DNA of 43,457 nucleotides, taken from the NCBI GenBank assembly GCA_934464705.1, contig CAKSKB010000022.1:1-43457 (forward strand). The letters run 5' to 3'. Source of the DNA: an uncultured Clostridia bacterium. Its GTDB lineage: Bacteria > Bacillota > Clostridia > HGM11514. This document shows, one piece after another, positions 1 through 8,580 of this stretch; within the stretch, counting starts at the first letter, position 1, and each line of letters begins with the position of its first letter. Both the position numbers and the translations under genes were made by a program. The notes below the pieces were generated by a model that was given only the letters and a program-made list of their open reading frames with translations, had not been told where the DNA came from and did no database searches.

Positions 1-2376
1 CCGTTTTCTCTGCGGAAACAGCATCGGAATAACTGATTTTTTCAATGCTGACATTTCCGGCACACATGGTGTAACCGAGGGTTCCGTTTGAATCTATCGG
101 CGTTACCGATGCGGTAACCGTTTTCCGGCGAAGCCCTCGCTAAGCTCCAGAGCACCGCCGTTTTCGCCCTTTATTTCTGTGAACTGACCGTTATTAACGG
201 TGTACCACCTTATAATATTGTCAGCAATCTTGCAGCTGTCCGATTTGCTGCTGTACTTTAGGCGGAGCGTATCGTAAAAATTTGCTGTTCCGCTAAGTTT
301 TTCAACCGTTGTATACGGTTTTGAAGGGACTCCGGTTTGCTGCGTCCCCATTTTGTCAAACGGGATGTCCTCAAACTCCGGAATACGGCTTTTTATTTTT
401 GAAATATCTTTAATGGTAAAGTCCTTTGCCTCGTAATTTTCAAGATAGGCGGTAGAATAAATTGCGGTATTATATGCAGTGTCCCCATATTTAACAACAT
501 CGTCATGGATATTAAATCCGCCGGAACGATATTCGAGGTTGTTTTTTATTGTATTGTGCTTAGGAATCTTCGGCTCATCTTCAAGAATGTTCACAAGATA
601 CGGATATTTTTCCGCCCATACGCCGTTTTTATAATCAAACGCTTTTAACTTTGCATAAAGCGAAGAAGGATTGTTTTCATCAAGCCAGCCGTCGTCCCAA
701 ACCTCGCCTCTCGCATCCATAACAAACGGTTTTTTACATTCAAGAATCATATTGTTTTCAAATGTGTTGTACCGTCCGCCGCCGAAAAGCGCAGGGGAGG
801 GACACTTATAGAAAATGTTCTTATAAACCTTCGTTGATGAGTGGCAGTCATCAAGATAAACCGCCTGAACATCATAACCGGAGGTGCTTCTGATTTGCGT
901 GATGTCATGAAAATAATTGTATCTTATTTCATTGCCCTGCGTTGACCAGTCACGCCCGGAATAGATAGCGCCCGAATCGGATGTATCATTGCAGACATTA
1001 TTGATTTCGTTATATTCGATTATGCAGTCGTTGGTTTCGTTTTTGATTGCGCAGTGAGGTGCGTCTTCAAAATAGTTATGGCTGATCAGAAATCCGCAGC
1101 CGCCGCTGCCTGCCCCGACGGTTTTTCCGATTGAAATTGCCGGGTACAAGGTTTTTCTGTACTGCGAAAATCTTTCAAAACGGCAGTTTTTAACATAACA
1201 TTCCGATGAAACAAGATTTTTTCTGTCGCCGCAGACATCAAGTTCAACGCAGGTTCCGTCAATATCGTGAAAGTAAGAGTTTTCCGCACCGCTTTCGGTG
1301 CACCTTGTGAAGCATGCTGCAATTTCGCCGATACCGTAAAATTCACAGTTGTCGATTTTTATCTTTGCACTGTCTGTAAAGTCAACCGCCCTTGAACGGG
1401 TGCCCTCAAAAATCAGATTTTTGAATGTTATATCAGAAGATTTTGAGCCGTAAAAGAGCGTTGTGCTGTCCGGCGAGAACCTTAATTCGTCGCCGGCTTT
1501 TATGCCTTCAGGCGGAATGATGTATAAAATGCCCGTGCTTCGGTCGAGGAAAAACTCGCCCGGAACATCAAGTTCCTCCAATACATTCAGAAACCTTACA
1601 CGGCGGTTTTTGAGAATATTTTTAAATCCCGAGCCTGCCGGAATCGTGTTGATTGTGAAGTATCCGTTATTGTAGGAAACCGATGTGGTGTTTTCCGCCC
1701 AGTCATGTATAAACCAGCCGAGAACCCACAAATCCTTGTTGGCGGCGTATTTTTCGATTCTCTTATCATCGCACGAAAAGGATATATCGTCTTTAACATC
1801 GGCTGTATATACATACCCTCCGTTATCGCTTGAACCGGGGTTTGGGTATGCGGCATAACTCATCAGTTTTCCGTTATAGGTCAATTCGGGGACGGTGCCG
1901 TTTCCGTCCCATACGGTAAATCCGCCGGCGTACATTGTGCCGTAATCGGTAATGCCGATGTCGGGGAGATACACCTGCATAACGGCGTCCCTTCCGCTTT
2001 TTTCAATAATGCGGTTCAGTATATTTTCGTCCGTCACCCTTTTGAAAGCGGAATATGGCACGGATTTTGAAGCGCTGATTTTCACCTTTTCTCCGCCGTA
2101 GCCGCATATGGTGATGTTTTTGTCGGTTGAGTACATTCTGACGGAGGATTTTAAGTAATACTCTCCGCCCCTTAAAAATATGTATTTTTCGCCGCTCTTT
2201 CCGCGCATATACGAAACCGCTTTTGAAACAGTGGCAAAAGGAGAAGATATGCTGCCGCTGCCCGAGTCCGAGCCGTTCGGTGAAACATAGCACACATTGC
2301 CGCCCTCTGCCGATGCGGCTGCCGGCATAAAAGCCGCCGTCATAATAATTGCCAGTAAAACACATAACTTTTTCAT
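1..2376 (-). CDS. Secreted right-handed parallel beta-helix protein, frameshifted near its 3' end and running off the window
   Basis: The ATG at 2376 was chosen because an AGGAGG-like site (CGGAGGT) lies just upstream and a signal peptide (MKKLCVLLAIIMTAAFMPA) follows; longer in-frame starts overlap the promoter. After the leader come the V-SPNGSDSG-G-ISSPFATVSKA opening typical of parallel beta-helix (DUF1565/pectate-lyase-like) proteins, a beta-helix body with a PGEFFLDRSTGILY segment, and around residues 460-490 the signature DSGAIYSGRDWSTQGNEIRY shared with the protein at 38447-40912. An Ig-like domain begins near residue 700. The frame runs into a stop at 103-105, but from about base 118 leftwards another frame continues the Ig-like domain (VTASVTPIDSNGTLGY) to the window edge. 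One base therefore seems lost near 117-124. Likely extracellular polysaccharide binding or cleavage; the exact family is unresolved. The frameshift could be a real lesion or a sequence error. Confidence 0.75.
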
Positions 2377-2393
2377 AAATACCTCCGAATTTC

Positions 2394-2422
2394 GGTTCAT
2401 AACATTAATTCGGTTATGAACC
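2394..2422. repeat. Perfect 10-bp inverted repeat over the transcription start of the beta-helix gene
   Basis: GGTTCATAAC and GTTATGAACC are exact inverted copies separated by 9 nt. The right arm abuts the -10 hexamer of the leftward promoter, so the palindrome covers the expected start site and the 5' leader. This is the usual place for a repressor operator, or it could form a hairpin at the 5' end of the mRNA. Which protein binds it is unknown. Confidence 0.7.
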
Positions 2423-2451
2423 ATTTTATCATAAGCCGATATTTTTGTCAA
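2423..2451 (-). promoter_or_regulatory. Sigma-A-type promoter of the beta-helix gene
   Basis: On the minus strand: TTGACA (2451-2446), 17-nt spacer, TAAAAT (2428-2423). The -35 is consensus and the -10 matches 5 of 6. It points at the gene starting at 2376, with the palindrome at 2394-2422 immediately downstream. Confidence 0.8.
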
Positions 2452-2645
2452 TCATGATTCTGCAAAAAATCAATGCAGTCACAGAATAATATCAACCTGA
2501 TTACATAATTATAATATAAAAGCTATAGTAAAAAAATATCAGATTGCGTCGTGTTTTGTCTGCACAATGGCTTGATTTTTTTGCGAAAGTATCAAATTAC
2601 TTATTATTTTTGCGGATTCGGCATAGGTTTTATCGAGGTGAAATT

Positions 2646-3629
2646 ATGAATATATATGTCGGCGGAAGTGCAGGGGAATACCATTTTTATACGGACGAAG
2701 GGCTTTATTTTTGCGGAAACGGAGGAAAAAAAGCGCTACTTTGCGAAAACTGTCTTGATGAATTCGATGTTTGCGTCGGAAATGAAATCAATGTTGTCTG
2801 CGAAAGCCGTGAGGGGGATATTTTTAAGTTTACAAAAAGCGGCGGAGAGTGGATAAAATCGGTTCTTTTAAAAAGCAGAAGCCGCTGCGCAGCTGTTTTC
2901 GGGATGAGGATTACTGAAACAAACGATGATTTTCATTTTATATACGGGCTTAACCACGGCGGCGAAATGCTTGTTGTTCACCAGATTTTGCCTTACGGGC
3001 AGCCGCAGGTTATCAGCAAAATATATGACGAGAACTTTTTCGTAAGGCGGGACGAAACAGGCTGCATATATATAATATGTAAGATTTCGGAAAATCTGTG
3101 GCACTTTTTCACTTACAGAAGCGGCGGCTGGGGTGCTTCTGAGGAGATTTGCGAGGGCGGTGAGATAAGGGATGTCATGTGCACTGCTTACAAGCGGTTT
3201 TGTATTGTAAAAGAAGCCGACGGCAAAACGGTCTTTGAAAACGGCGGCGAAAGCTTTGAGGTTCCGGGAACCAACCACAAAATTGCGGCTGCAAAAGGCG
3301 GTTTTATTGTATTTTCGGAGGTTGACGGAAGGGTAATTTACACATCAAAAGAAAAATCCACCGGAATTATATCCGGCGGAAATTGTATGGATTTTCATCT
3401 GAGGCTGCCGTTTGGCGGCGAATACTGCGTTTGCGAGTGCTGCCCCGGAACTCTCCGCCAGGGAAGACCTAAACTTTTTGTGCTCGGGAACTCCTTTTCG
3501 GCAAAGGGAGCGTTCGGCGAAAGCGCAAGAATTGAAATAACAAAGCATACCATTGCGCTTGAAGCCAAAATCGACGCACTTGAAAAAAGGATAGAGAAAC
3601 TCGAAACTAACTCGTATAATCCTCAATAA
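2646..3629 (+). CDS. Hypothetical cytosolic protein with beta-rich repeats and a C-terminal coiled coil
   Basis: The ATG at 2646 follows GAGGTG by a good spacing; an in-frame start about 100 nt upstream has no ribosome site. The product is 327 residues with no signal peptide or membrane segment. It is rich in short beta-strand, Gly and aromatic stretches (for example NDDFHFIYGLNHGGEMLVVHQ-like units) that recall a beta-propeller, though I cannot assign a family. The last 25 residues (ALEAKIDALEKRIEKLE) have heptad spacing and should form a short coiled coil. It converges with the BofC-like gene and overlaps it by 23 nt. The function is not recognised. No convincing promoter is visible upstream. 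Confidence 0.7.
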   Translation: MNIYVGGSAGEYHFYTDEGLYFCGNGGKKALLCENCLDEFDVCVGNEINVVCESREGDIFKFTKSGGEWIKSVLLKSRSRCAAVFGMRITETNDDFHFIYGLNHGGEMLVVHQILPYGQPQVISKIYDENFFVRRDETGCIYIICKISENLWHFFTYRSGGWGASEEICEGGEIRDVMCTAYKRFCIVKEADGKTVFENGGESFEVPGTNHKIAAAKGGFIVFSEVDGRVIYTSKEKSTGIISGGNCMDFHLRLPFGGEYCVCECCPGTLRQGRPKLFVLGNSFSAKGAFGESARIEITKHTIALEAKIDALEKRIEKLETNSYNPQ

Positions 3630-4089
3630 CTGCGGAAAGCTCTGCGGCAGAATTGACGGTAATGCCGGCTTTAAGGCGTTCTAAATCCGACTTCGAAAAC
3701 TGCGAAGGCGAAACGGTGTAGCTTGCTTTTTTGCTGCCGTCTTTTGCGGAATACACGGTTATGGTGTTGCCGTCATCGAGCTTTACGGTGCTGTGCTCTG
3801 CGCAGAGCCCGTCAACGGTTTTTGTTATTGCGAGAGATTTATTTTCAAATGATTTAAGCTTGCAGCCAAGCTTTTCCGCCGCCTTGTCGGGCTTCATTCC
3901 TACAAGGCTTTTTGCGGCGGAATACTCAGCTTTCTCAGTGTGTCCGCATTCCTTATACTCGGTGATTTCGGTTATTTCTGTTCCTTCGGTTATTTTTTCG
4001 CCCGAAAATCCTTCCGCCGCAAACACCGAAAGGTACCATGCCGATACCCCTGCAACTGCCAATATCAGTATTTTTAATGACGCTTTCAT
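3607..4089 (-). CDS. BofC C-terminal-domain-like protein
   Basis: The ATG at 4089 lies 8 nt from an AAGGAG site; a GTG three codons upstream overlaps that site and is unlikely. The product is 160 residues. A single N-terminal hydrophobic segment (KILILAVAGVSAWYLSVFA) suggests an anchor or export signal. An ECGHTEK stretch follows, then a region ending LERLKAGITVNSAAEL-SAVIEDYTS, which matches the end of BofC C-terminal-domain proteins (a GI-V-S-EE-L-LLEDF-S pattern, as I recall that family). In Bacillus BofC acts in the forespore checkpoint on SpoIVB, and a similar sporulation role is inferred here. Its divergent neighbour is a class A PBP, fitting a cell-envelope or spore context. Confidence 0.6.
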   Translation of the reverse strand: MKASLKILILAVAGVSAWYLSVFAAEGFSGEKITEGTEITEITEYKECGHTEKAEYSAAKSLVGMKPDKAAEKLGCKLKSFENKSLAITKTVDGLCAEHSTVKLDDGNTITVYSAKDGSKKASYTVSPSQFSKSDLERLKAGITVNSAAELSAVIEDYTS

Positions 4090-4171
4090 ATTTATCACTC
4101 CTTAAATTACCACTATTTTTGCCGTTTTTACGGAATTTTATTCAAAAAATAGATTTGTAAACAAAATTTAA

Positions 4172-4199
4172 TTGCATTTATTAAAATATGTGGTATAAT
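4172..4199 (+). promoter_or_regulatory. Promoter of the class A PBP gene
   Basis: TTGCAT (4172-4177), 16-nt spacer, TATAAT (4194-4199). The -10 is consensus and the -35 matches 4 of 6. The start codon at 4242 is about 35 nt from the predicted transcription start. Confidence 0.65.
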
Positions 4200-4241
4200 A
4201 TAAATTGTTAAATATTTTTTATGAATCGGGAGACTAAACGC

Positions 4242-6482
4242 ATGAAAAAAGTAATTACCGTTGTTCTTTCCCTTATTTTAATAATCAGTATCCTGGGGGT
4301 TTTTGCCGGCGGAGTGGCTTTTTATAACGAGAAGCTCGGCTTTATCGATAAGTTTAATACCGACGATTTCAGCCTTGACCAGAACTCTTTCATATATTAT
4401 ACGGACAAGAACGGCGATGAGGTCGAATATTCTCAGATTCAGGGCAATGTTAACAGAATATGGGCAAATTACGACGATATTTCGGACTATACGGTGAAGG
4501 CGTTTGTCGCAATTGAGGACGAGCGTTTCTATCAGCATCACGGCTTTGACTTTAAGCGTCTTGCCGGTGCGACATTCAATTATATTGTAAAAGGTGACAA
4601 GTCTTACGGCGGCAGCACAATAACCCAGCAGTGGGTTAAAAATGTTACCGGCGACCAAAAGACGACTCCGGCGAGAAAAATCCGCGAAATAATCCGCGCG
4701 ATTAAGGTTGAGGAGGAACTTTCAAAGCAGGAAATTCTGGAACTTTATCTTAATACTATTTATCTCGGCGAGGGCTGCTACGGCGTTCAGGCGGCATCGC
4801 ATGAGTATTTCAATAAACCGGTGTCGGAGCTTAATCTGGCGGAATCCGCCTGCATTGCAGGTATAACGCAGAATCCAGCAGAGTATGACCCGTTTATAAA
4901 TCCGGAGCAGAATAAGAGCAAACAGGAAACGGTTCTCAAAAAGATGCTTGACCTCGGCGATATTACACAGGACGAGTATGAGGAAGCAAAGAATTTTGAA
5001 CTTGTGTTTTCCGAAGGGAATTCCGATGATGACAACGCTTTTGACAGAATCAGCTCATACTACGAAGAAGCTGTTATAAAAGAGGTTCTTGACGACTTGC
5101 AGACTGAAAAGGGCTATAACGAAAACTATGCCGCAAAGCTTGTTTACAGCGGAGGCCTTAAGATTTATTCAACGCTTGACCCCGATATTCAAAATGCGAT
5201 AGACGAAGTTTATACAAATGAGGATAACTTTTCATCATCATCGGCTTACGAAAAACAGCCGCAGAGCGCGATTGTGGTTATGGACCCCTATAACGGCGAA
5301 ATCAAAGGACTTTACGGCGGCAGGGGTGAGAAAACCGCCAATCTTACGCTTAACCGTGCTACGGACGCACTCCGTCAGCCGGGGTCAAGCATAAAGCCGG
5401 TTGCGGTTTACGGTCCTGCGGTTGAGGAAGGAATTGTCGGACCCGGAACATATGTAAACGATAAGAAGATTACGATTAACGGCTGGACGCCTCAGAACTG
5501 GGACAACCGTTTCCACGGTTCCATGACAATAAAATATGCACTTGCACAGTCGTATAATATTCCGGCGGTTCTGACGCTTCAGAATCTCGGCATAAACAAA
5601 TCGTATGAATATATGACGAAAAAGCTTCACTTTACCACTCTCGTCAGCTCAAGGGACGGGCAGACGGATAAAACGCTTCCGTCGCTGGCTCTCGGCGGTC
5701 TGACCGATGGCGTGACCGTTAAGGAAATGTGTGCGGCTTACTGTACCTTTGCAAATGACGGAATTTATACAACTCCGCATACCTATACAAAAGTGCTTGA
5801 CCATGACGGCAATGTTCTGCTTGAAAAGAAGGTCAATACCAATGCCGCATTTTCAAAAGAAACCGCAAGCATTATGACGAATATGCTGCGGAGCGTTGTA
5901 ACAAGCGGTACCGGTACGGCGGCGAACCTTTACTGTGGTATTCCGGCGGCAGGTAAAACCGGTACATCTGAGCACACAAACGACCTTTGGTTCTGCGGAT
6001 ATACGCCCTATTACTGCGGAGCCGTGTGGTACGGTTTTGACGAGCCTGCCGATATGTCATCGTTCACATCGGGTGCAATAAGCGCAAACCTTTGGAGAAA
6101 GGTTATGGATAAAGTTCACGAAGGGCTTGAATATGAAAACTTCAAAACCCTTTCAAATGTTAACTATTCGGCGAATATCGCAATGAACGGGCAGAGCCAG
6201 CACTATGTTTACGATGAGGATGAGGACAAAGAGGAAGATACAAATACCGAGCCTTCCACCGAGGGCGAAACCGACAGAACCGAAGGCGGAGCAATCGGAA
6301 ACGACCCCGCTGCCACCCCCGAAACACCTCCGGCGGAAAATAATAACGGAAACAATACTTCCGGCGGAAATGAATCCGGAGGAAACGGTACGGGCGGAGA
6401 AGCTGTTCCCGAAAATCCGACGCCATCTGCACCTGAGGACGGCAGCGTCGAAGCGATTGATGTGGTTGACGAGGCAGGTTAA
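4242..6482 (+). CDS. Class A penicillin-binding protein (bifunctional transglycosylase/transpeptidase)
   Basis: Polymerises and cross-links peptidoglycan outside the membrane. The start at 4242 is supported by GGGAGA 8 nt upstream; the ATG at 4221 has no site. Of 746 residues, 3-27 form the membrane anchor. The GT51 transglycosylase domain carries the catalytic E92 in EDERFYQHHG and GGSTITQQ at 123-130. The transpeptidase domain shows all three motifs: SSIK (nucleophile S382, K385), SYN at 437-439 and KTGT at 572-575. The last roughly 90 residues are an acidic Glu/Asn/Gly/Pro-rich tail of low complexity. It stands alone with its own promoter and a strong downstream terminator. The PBP1a/2c type is clear; the exact paralogue name is not. 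Confidence 0.96.
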   Translation: MKKVITVVLSLILIISILGVFAGGVAFYNEKLGFIDKFNTDDFSLDQNSFIYYTDKNGDEVEYSQIQGNVNRIWANYDDISDYTVKAFVAIEDERFYQHHGFDFKRLAGATFNYIVKGDKSYGGSTITQQWVKNVTGDQKTTPARKIREIIRAIKVEEELSKQEILELYLNTIYLGEGCYGVQAASHEYFNKPVSELNLAESACIAGITQNPAEYDPFINPEQNKSKQETVLKKMLDLGDITQDEYEEAKNFELVFSEGNSDDDNAFDRISSYYEEAVIKEVLDDLQTEKGYNENYAAKLVYSGGLKIYSTLDPDIQNAIDEVYTNEDNFSSSSAYEKQPQSAIVVMDPYNGEIKGLYGGRGEKTANLTLNRATDALRQPGSSIKPVAVYGPAVEEGIVGPGTYVNDKKITINGWTPQNWDNRFHGSMTIKYALAQSYNIPAVLTLQNLGINKSYEYMTKKLHFTTLVSSRDGQTDKTLPSLALGGLTDGVTVKEMCAAYCTFANDGIYTTPHTYTKVLDHDGNVLLEKKVNTNAAFSKETASIMTNMLRSVVTSGTGTAANLYCGIPAAGKTGTSEHTNDLWFCGYTPYYCGAVWYGFDEPADMSSFTSGAISANLWRKVMDKVHEGLEYENFKTLSNVNYSANIAMNGQSQHYVYDEDEDKEEDTNTEPSTEGETDRTEGGAIGNDPAATPETPPAENNNGNNTSGGNESGGNGTGGEAVPENPTPSAPEDGSVEAIDVVDEAG

Positions 6483-6589
6483 GTAACCGAAGCCGCCTTT
6501 CGATGACGATAAGCCGAAAAGTGCAAATATTTGTCGGCATAAGGCCTTAAGGGTTTGGCTCTCATTTGCCTAAAACAACAATATTTAAG

Positions 6590-6621
6590 GAGACAGCATT
6601 TTTGGAGGCTGTCTCTTTTTT
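6590..6621 (+). terminator. Rho-independent terminator of the PBP gene
   Basis: GAGACAGC (6590-6597) pairs with GCTGTCTC (6608-6615), with a 10-nt loop and six T residues directly after. The rest of the 6483-6728 gap holds the promoter of the next gene; nothing else stands out. Confidence 0.88.
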
Positions 6622-6671
6622 GACGCTTGTGTTACATTTTGGGGACGAAGCACTTTTTGTACAATTTTGTA

Positions 6672-6700
6672 TTGACATTTGACGGAATATAATATATAAT
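6672..6700 (+). promoter_or_regulatory. Consensus sigma-A promoter of the Y1-transposase-like gene
   Basis: TTGACA (6672-6677), 17-nt spacer, TATAAT (6695-6700): a perfect match at both hexamers and spacing. It lies 28 nt from the start codon at 6729. Confidence 0.88.
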
Positions 6701-6728
6701 TAGTTTATCAAATAAGGAAGTGATGCTT

Positions 6729-7460
6729 ATGGCAAGGCGTGCAAGAGAAATCGGAGAAAGCGGACTCTATCATATTTATTTCAGGGCTGTCGGGAATGAG
6801 AAGATTTTTAAGAGCAGAGAGGATTGCGATAAGTTTTTGTTTTTTATTGAAGGGCTCAAAGACCGTATGGAGCTTCTTGCGTACGGGCTTAACCGGCAGG
6901 ACGGGCATTTGTTTGTAAAAACTTTTGAATTGTCCTCCGTCATGAAAAAGCTTATGACGGATTATGCAATGTGGTTTAACAGAAAATATAAAAGGAGCGG
7001 AGTTCTGTTTGGGTCGAGATACAAAAGCGAACCGATTGAAATCTCTTTTGCACCGGGGCTTGCGAGATACATAATTCAGCACGGCGAGTATAATTCATCG
7101 GCAGAGTTTGAAGGCGGAACGGTGAACAGCGTGATTTTATCGCAGTTCGGCTCGGCTGCGGAATTTTCGGAGTTTCTAAAAAAACCGGAGCCTTATACAT
7201 ACGGCGCGGATGCTCCTCTTAACACGGCCGCGATTAACCGTGAGGCTGAGGCGGTTTTCGGCGGAAAATCTTTTCTTGCGCTTTCAAACGATGATAGGGT
7301 TGCGGCTGTGCGGCACCTTTCGGGGTTCGGTCTTAAAAAGAGCGCAATCGCAAGGCTTGCGGGGGTTTCGAGAGGTACGGTTGTGAGATGCCTTAAAATC
7401 GAGGAGGACAGAAACCGTGCGGAAATGAACCGCCGCAGAGAAGAAATGGTTTTGCTTTAA
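6729..7460 (+). CDS. REP-associated Y1 (IS200-like) transposase relative with a degenerate HUH motif and C-terminal HTH
   Basis: The ATG at 6729 lies 8 nt from AAGGAAG. The 243-residue protein starts MARRAREIGESGLYHIYFR, the usual opening of REP-associated tyrosine transposases. In the family, NHVHLL supplies the two metal-binding histidines; here that segment reads RQDGHLFV, keeping only the second. The helix normally reading RYIHQNP (nucleophile Tyr) is ARYIIQHG, so a Tyr remains but the context is changed. The C terminus has a helix-turn-helix (KKSAIARLAGVSRGTVVRCL). It is full-length and under a consensus promoter, with no recognisable REP ends beside it. This suggests a domesticated DNA-binding protein rather than an active transposase; that is inference. 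Confidence 0.75.
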   Translation: MARRAREIGESGLYHIYFRAVGNEKIFKSREDCDKFLFFIEGLKDRMELLAYGLNRQDGHLFVKTFELSSVMKKLMTDYAMWFNRKYKRSGVLFGSRYKSEPIEISFAPGLARYIIQHGEYNSSAEFEGGTVNSVILSQFGSAAEFSEFLKKPEPYTYGADAPLNTAAINREAEAVFGGKSFLALSNDDRVAAVRHLSGFGLKKSAIARLAGVSRGTVVRCLKIEEDRNRAEMNRRREEMVLL

Positions 7461-7477
7461 AGATATTAAAGAACAAG

Positions 7478-7502
7478 GCGCACAAGGGAACCCCTTGTGC
7501 GC
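7478..7502. terminator. Bidirectional hairpin between convergent genes
   Basis: GCGCACAAGGG (7478-7488) pairs perfectly with CCCTTGTGCGC (7492-7502) around a 3-nt loop. It sits between the ends of the Y1-like gene and the AraC gene. The T tract is weak on both sides, so termination is inferred from stem strength and position. Confidence 0.65.
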
Positions 7503-7509
7503 TCATTTG

Positions 7510-8376
7510 TTAAAATCTGTGTGTTTTCTGATATTTTTTCGGGCTTGTGCCGAATTTTTTTCCGAAGTCCTTAAGGAAGTGAGAGTATGTTTTATATCCG
7601 CATTCAAAACATACATCGGTTATCGAAACCGCGCTGTCGGTTCTGAGGGCGTTGGAGGCGTAGTTCAGCCGCATATCATTTATATAGGAAACAACGGTTT
7701 TTGAATAGCTTTTGTGAAATGCCGAGCTTAAATAGTTCGGCGATGTGTGAAGCTCCTTGGCGATGGAGTTCAGCCCGATATCCTTTCTGAAATTCTTCTG
7801 TATGAAAATCAGCGCCTGCTTTGCAATCGTGTTGCTGCTTTTGCCGTCCTCGCCGTCGTCCTTCTCCAGACGGAATGTAATTATGAGCAGGTTTTCAAGG
7901 GCATTCATGAGGTATTCGTCCTTGTACGGAAAATCGTTTTCGTATTCCATCAGCATGCTCTGCAAAAGGTCAAGAAACCGCTGATATTCAAGGCGGTTGT
8001 CATATATATTCACCGCAATCGGTGTGGCGCCGGTCAGCTTATCGTAAACAAACGACTTTTTATTTATCATGCCCCAGTTGAAACCGATATAGTAAATGTC
8101 CGCTTCGGTGCCCGGCTCAAGGCTCAGCTTATGAAAATCCGTTTCGTTATAAAGATATACCGAGCCGTTTGAAAAATTTGTTTTAATTCCGTTTATCTCG
8201 TTTATACCTTTGCCGCCGACATAGAACTCCAGTTCAAAAAAATTATGCCTGTGAAGCTTGTAGCCGATTGAGCGTTTTCTGTGTTCGACCGTGATTTTGG
8301 GATTTTGCAGGTCTATTATTTCTCTTTGCATTTCGGGAGGAATGGGATTGTAAAATACATTTCCTTCATAATCCAT
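7510..8376 (-). CDS. AraC-family transcriptional regulator
   Basis: The ATG at 8376 is 8 nt from GGAAGG; a GTG three codons upstream overlaps that site. The product is 288 residues. The N-terminal half is a cupin-like sensor domain (HRHNFFELEFYVGGKG) of the kind that binds sugars in this family. The last 100 residues hold the double helix-turn-helix: DIGLNSIAKELHTSPNYLSS, then ISITDVCFECGY-like and FLKDFGKKFGTSPKKYQ. It is divergent from the secreted protein genes at 8581-16483 and is the obvious candidate regulator for them, from position only. Confidence 0.93.
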   Translation of the reverse strand: MDYEGNVFYNPIPPEMQREIIDLQNPKITVEHRKRSIGYKLHRHNFFELEFYVGGKGINEINGIKTNFSNGSVYLYNETDFHKLSLEPGTEADIYYIGFNWGMINKKSFVYDKLTGATPIAVNIYDNRLEYQRFLDLLQSMLMEYENDFPYKDEYLMNALENLLIITFRLEKDDGEDGKSSNTIAKQALIFIQKNFRKDIGLNSIAKELHTSPNYLSSAFHKSYSKTVVSYINDMRLNYASNALRTDSAVSITDVCFECGYKTYSHFLKDFGKKFGTSPKKYQKTHRF

Positions 8377-8400
8377 GTTTTTCACCTTCCTTTATTATAT

Positions 8401-8429
8401 ATTGTAACACATTTTTTCTCATTTGTAAA
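8401..8429 (-). promoter_or_regulatory. Promoter of the AraC gene at 7510-8376
   Basis: Minus strand: TTTACA (8429-8424), 17-nt spacer, TACAAT (8406-8401), each one mismatch from consensus. It lies 24 nt from the start codon. Confidence 0.72.
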
Positions 8430-8489
8430 TGAAGATATTTTACCTATCTTAAAATATGCAACAAAATGGTTAAAAAACAGGTAGATGTT

Positions 8490-8517
8490 TTGTGCGAAAT
8501 CATGATATTATTATAGT
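8490..8517 (+). promoter_or_regulatory. Possible weak promoter of the secreted-protein operon
   Basis: TTGTGC (8490-8495), 16-nt spacer, TATAGT (8512-8517). Both hexamers are imperfect, as expected where an activator such as the divergent AraC protein is needed. The leader to the start at 8581 is about 55 nt. No clear pair of direct repeats was found here. Confidence 0.4.
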
Positions 8518-8580
8518 GTAGGCAACCGAGAGTTGAAACCTTGATGCCTGAACAATAATATTGAACGGAGGGCGAATTCA

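Noticed and set aside
2377..2451. Upstream in-frame start of the left beta-helix protein (extra 25 residues)
   Set aside because: This segment contains the -10 and the palindrome, has no ribosome site, and would place 25 residues before a normal signal peptide.
8519..8550. Possible structured leader or riboswitch upstream of 8581 (AGGCA ... TGCCT pairing)
   Set aside because: Only 5 bp pair around a long interior, and no known riboswitch core is recognisable.
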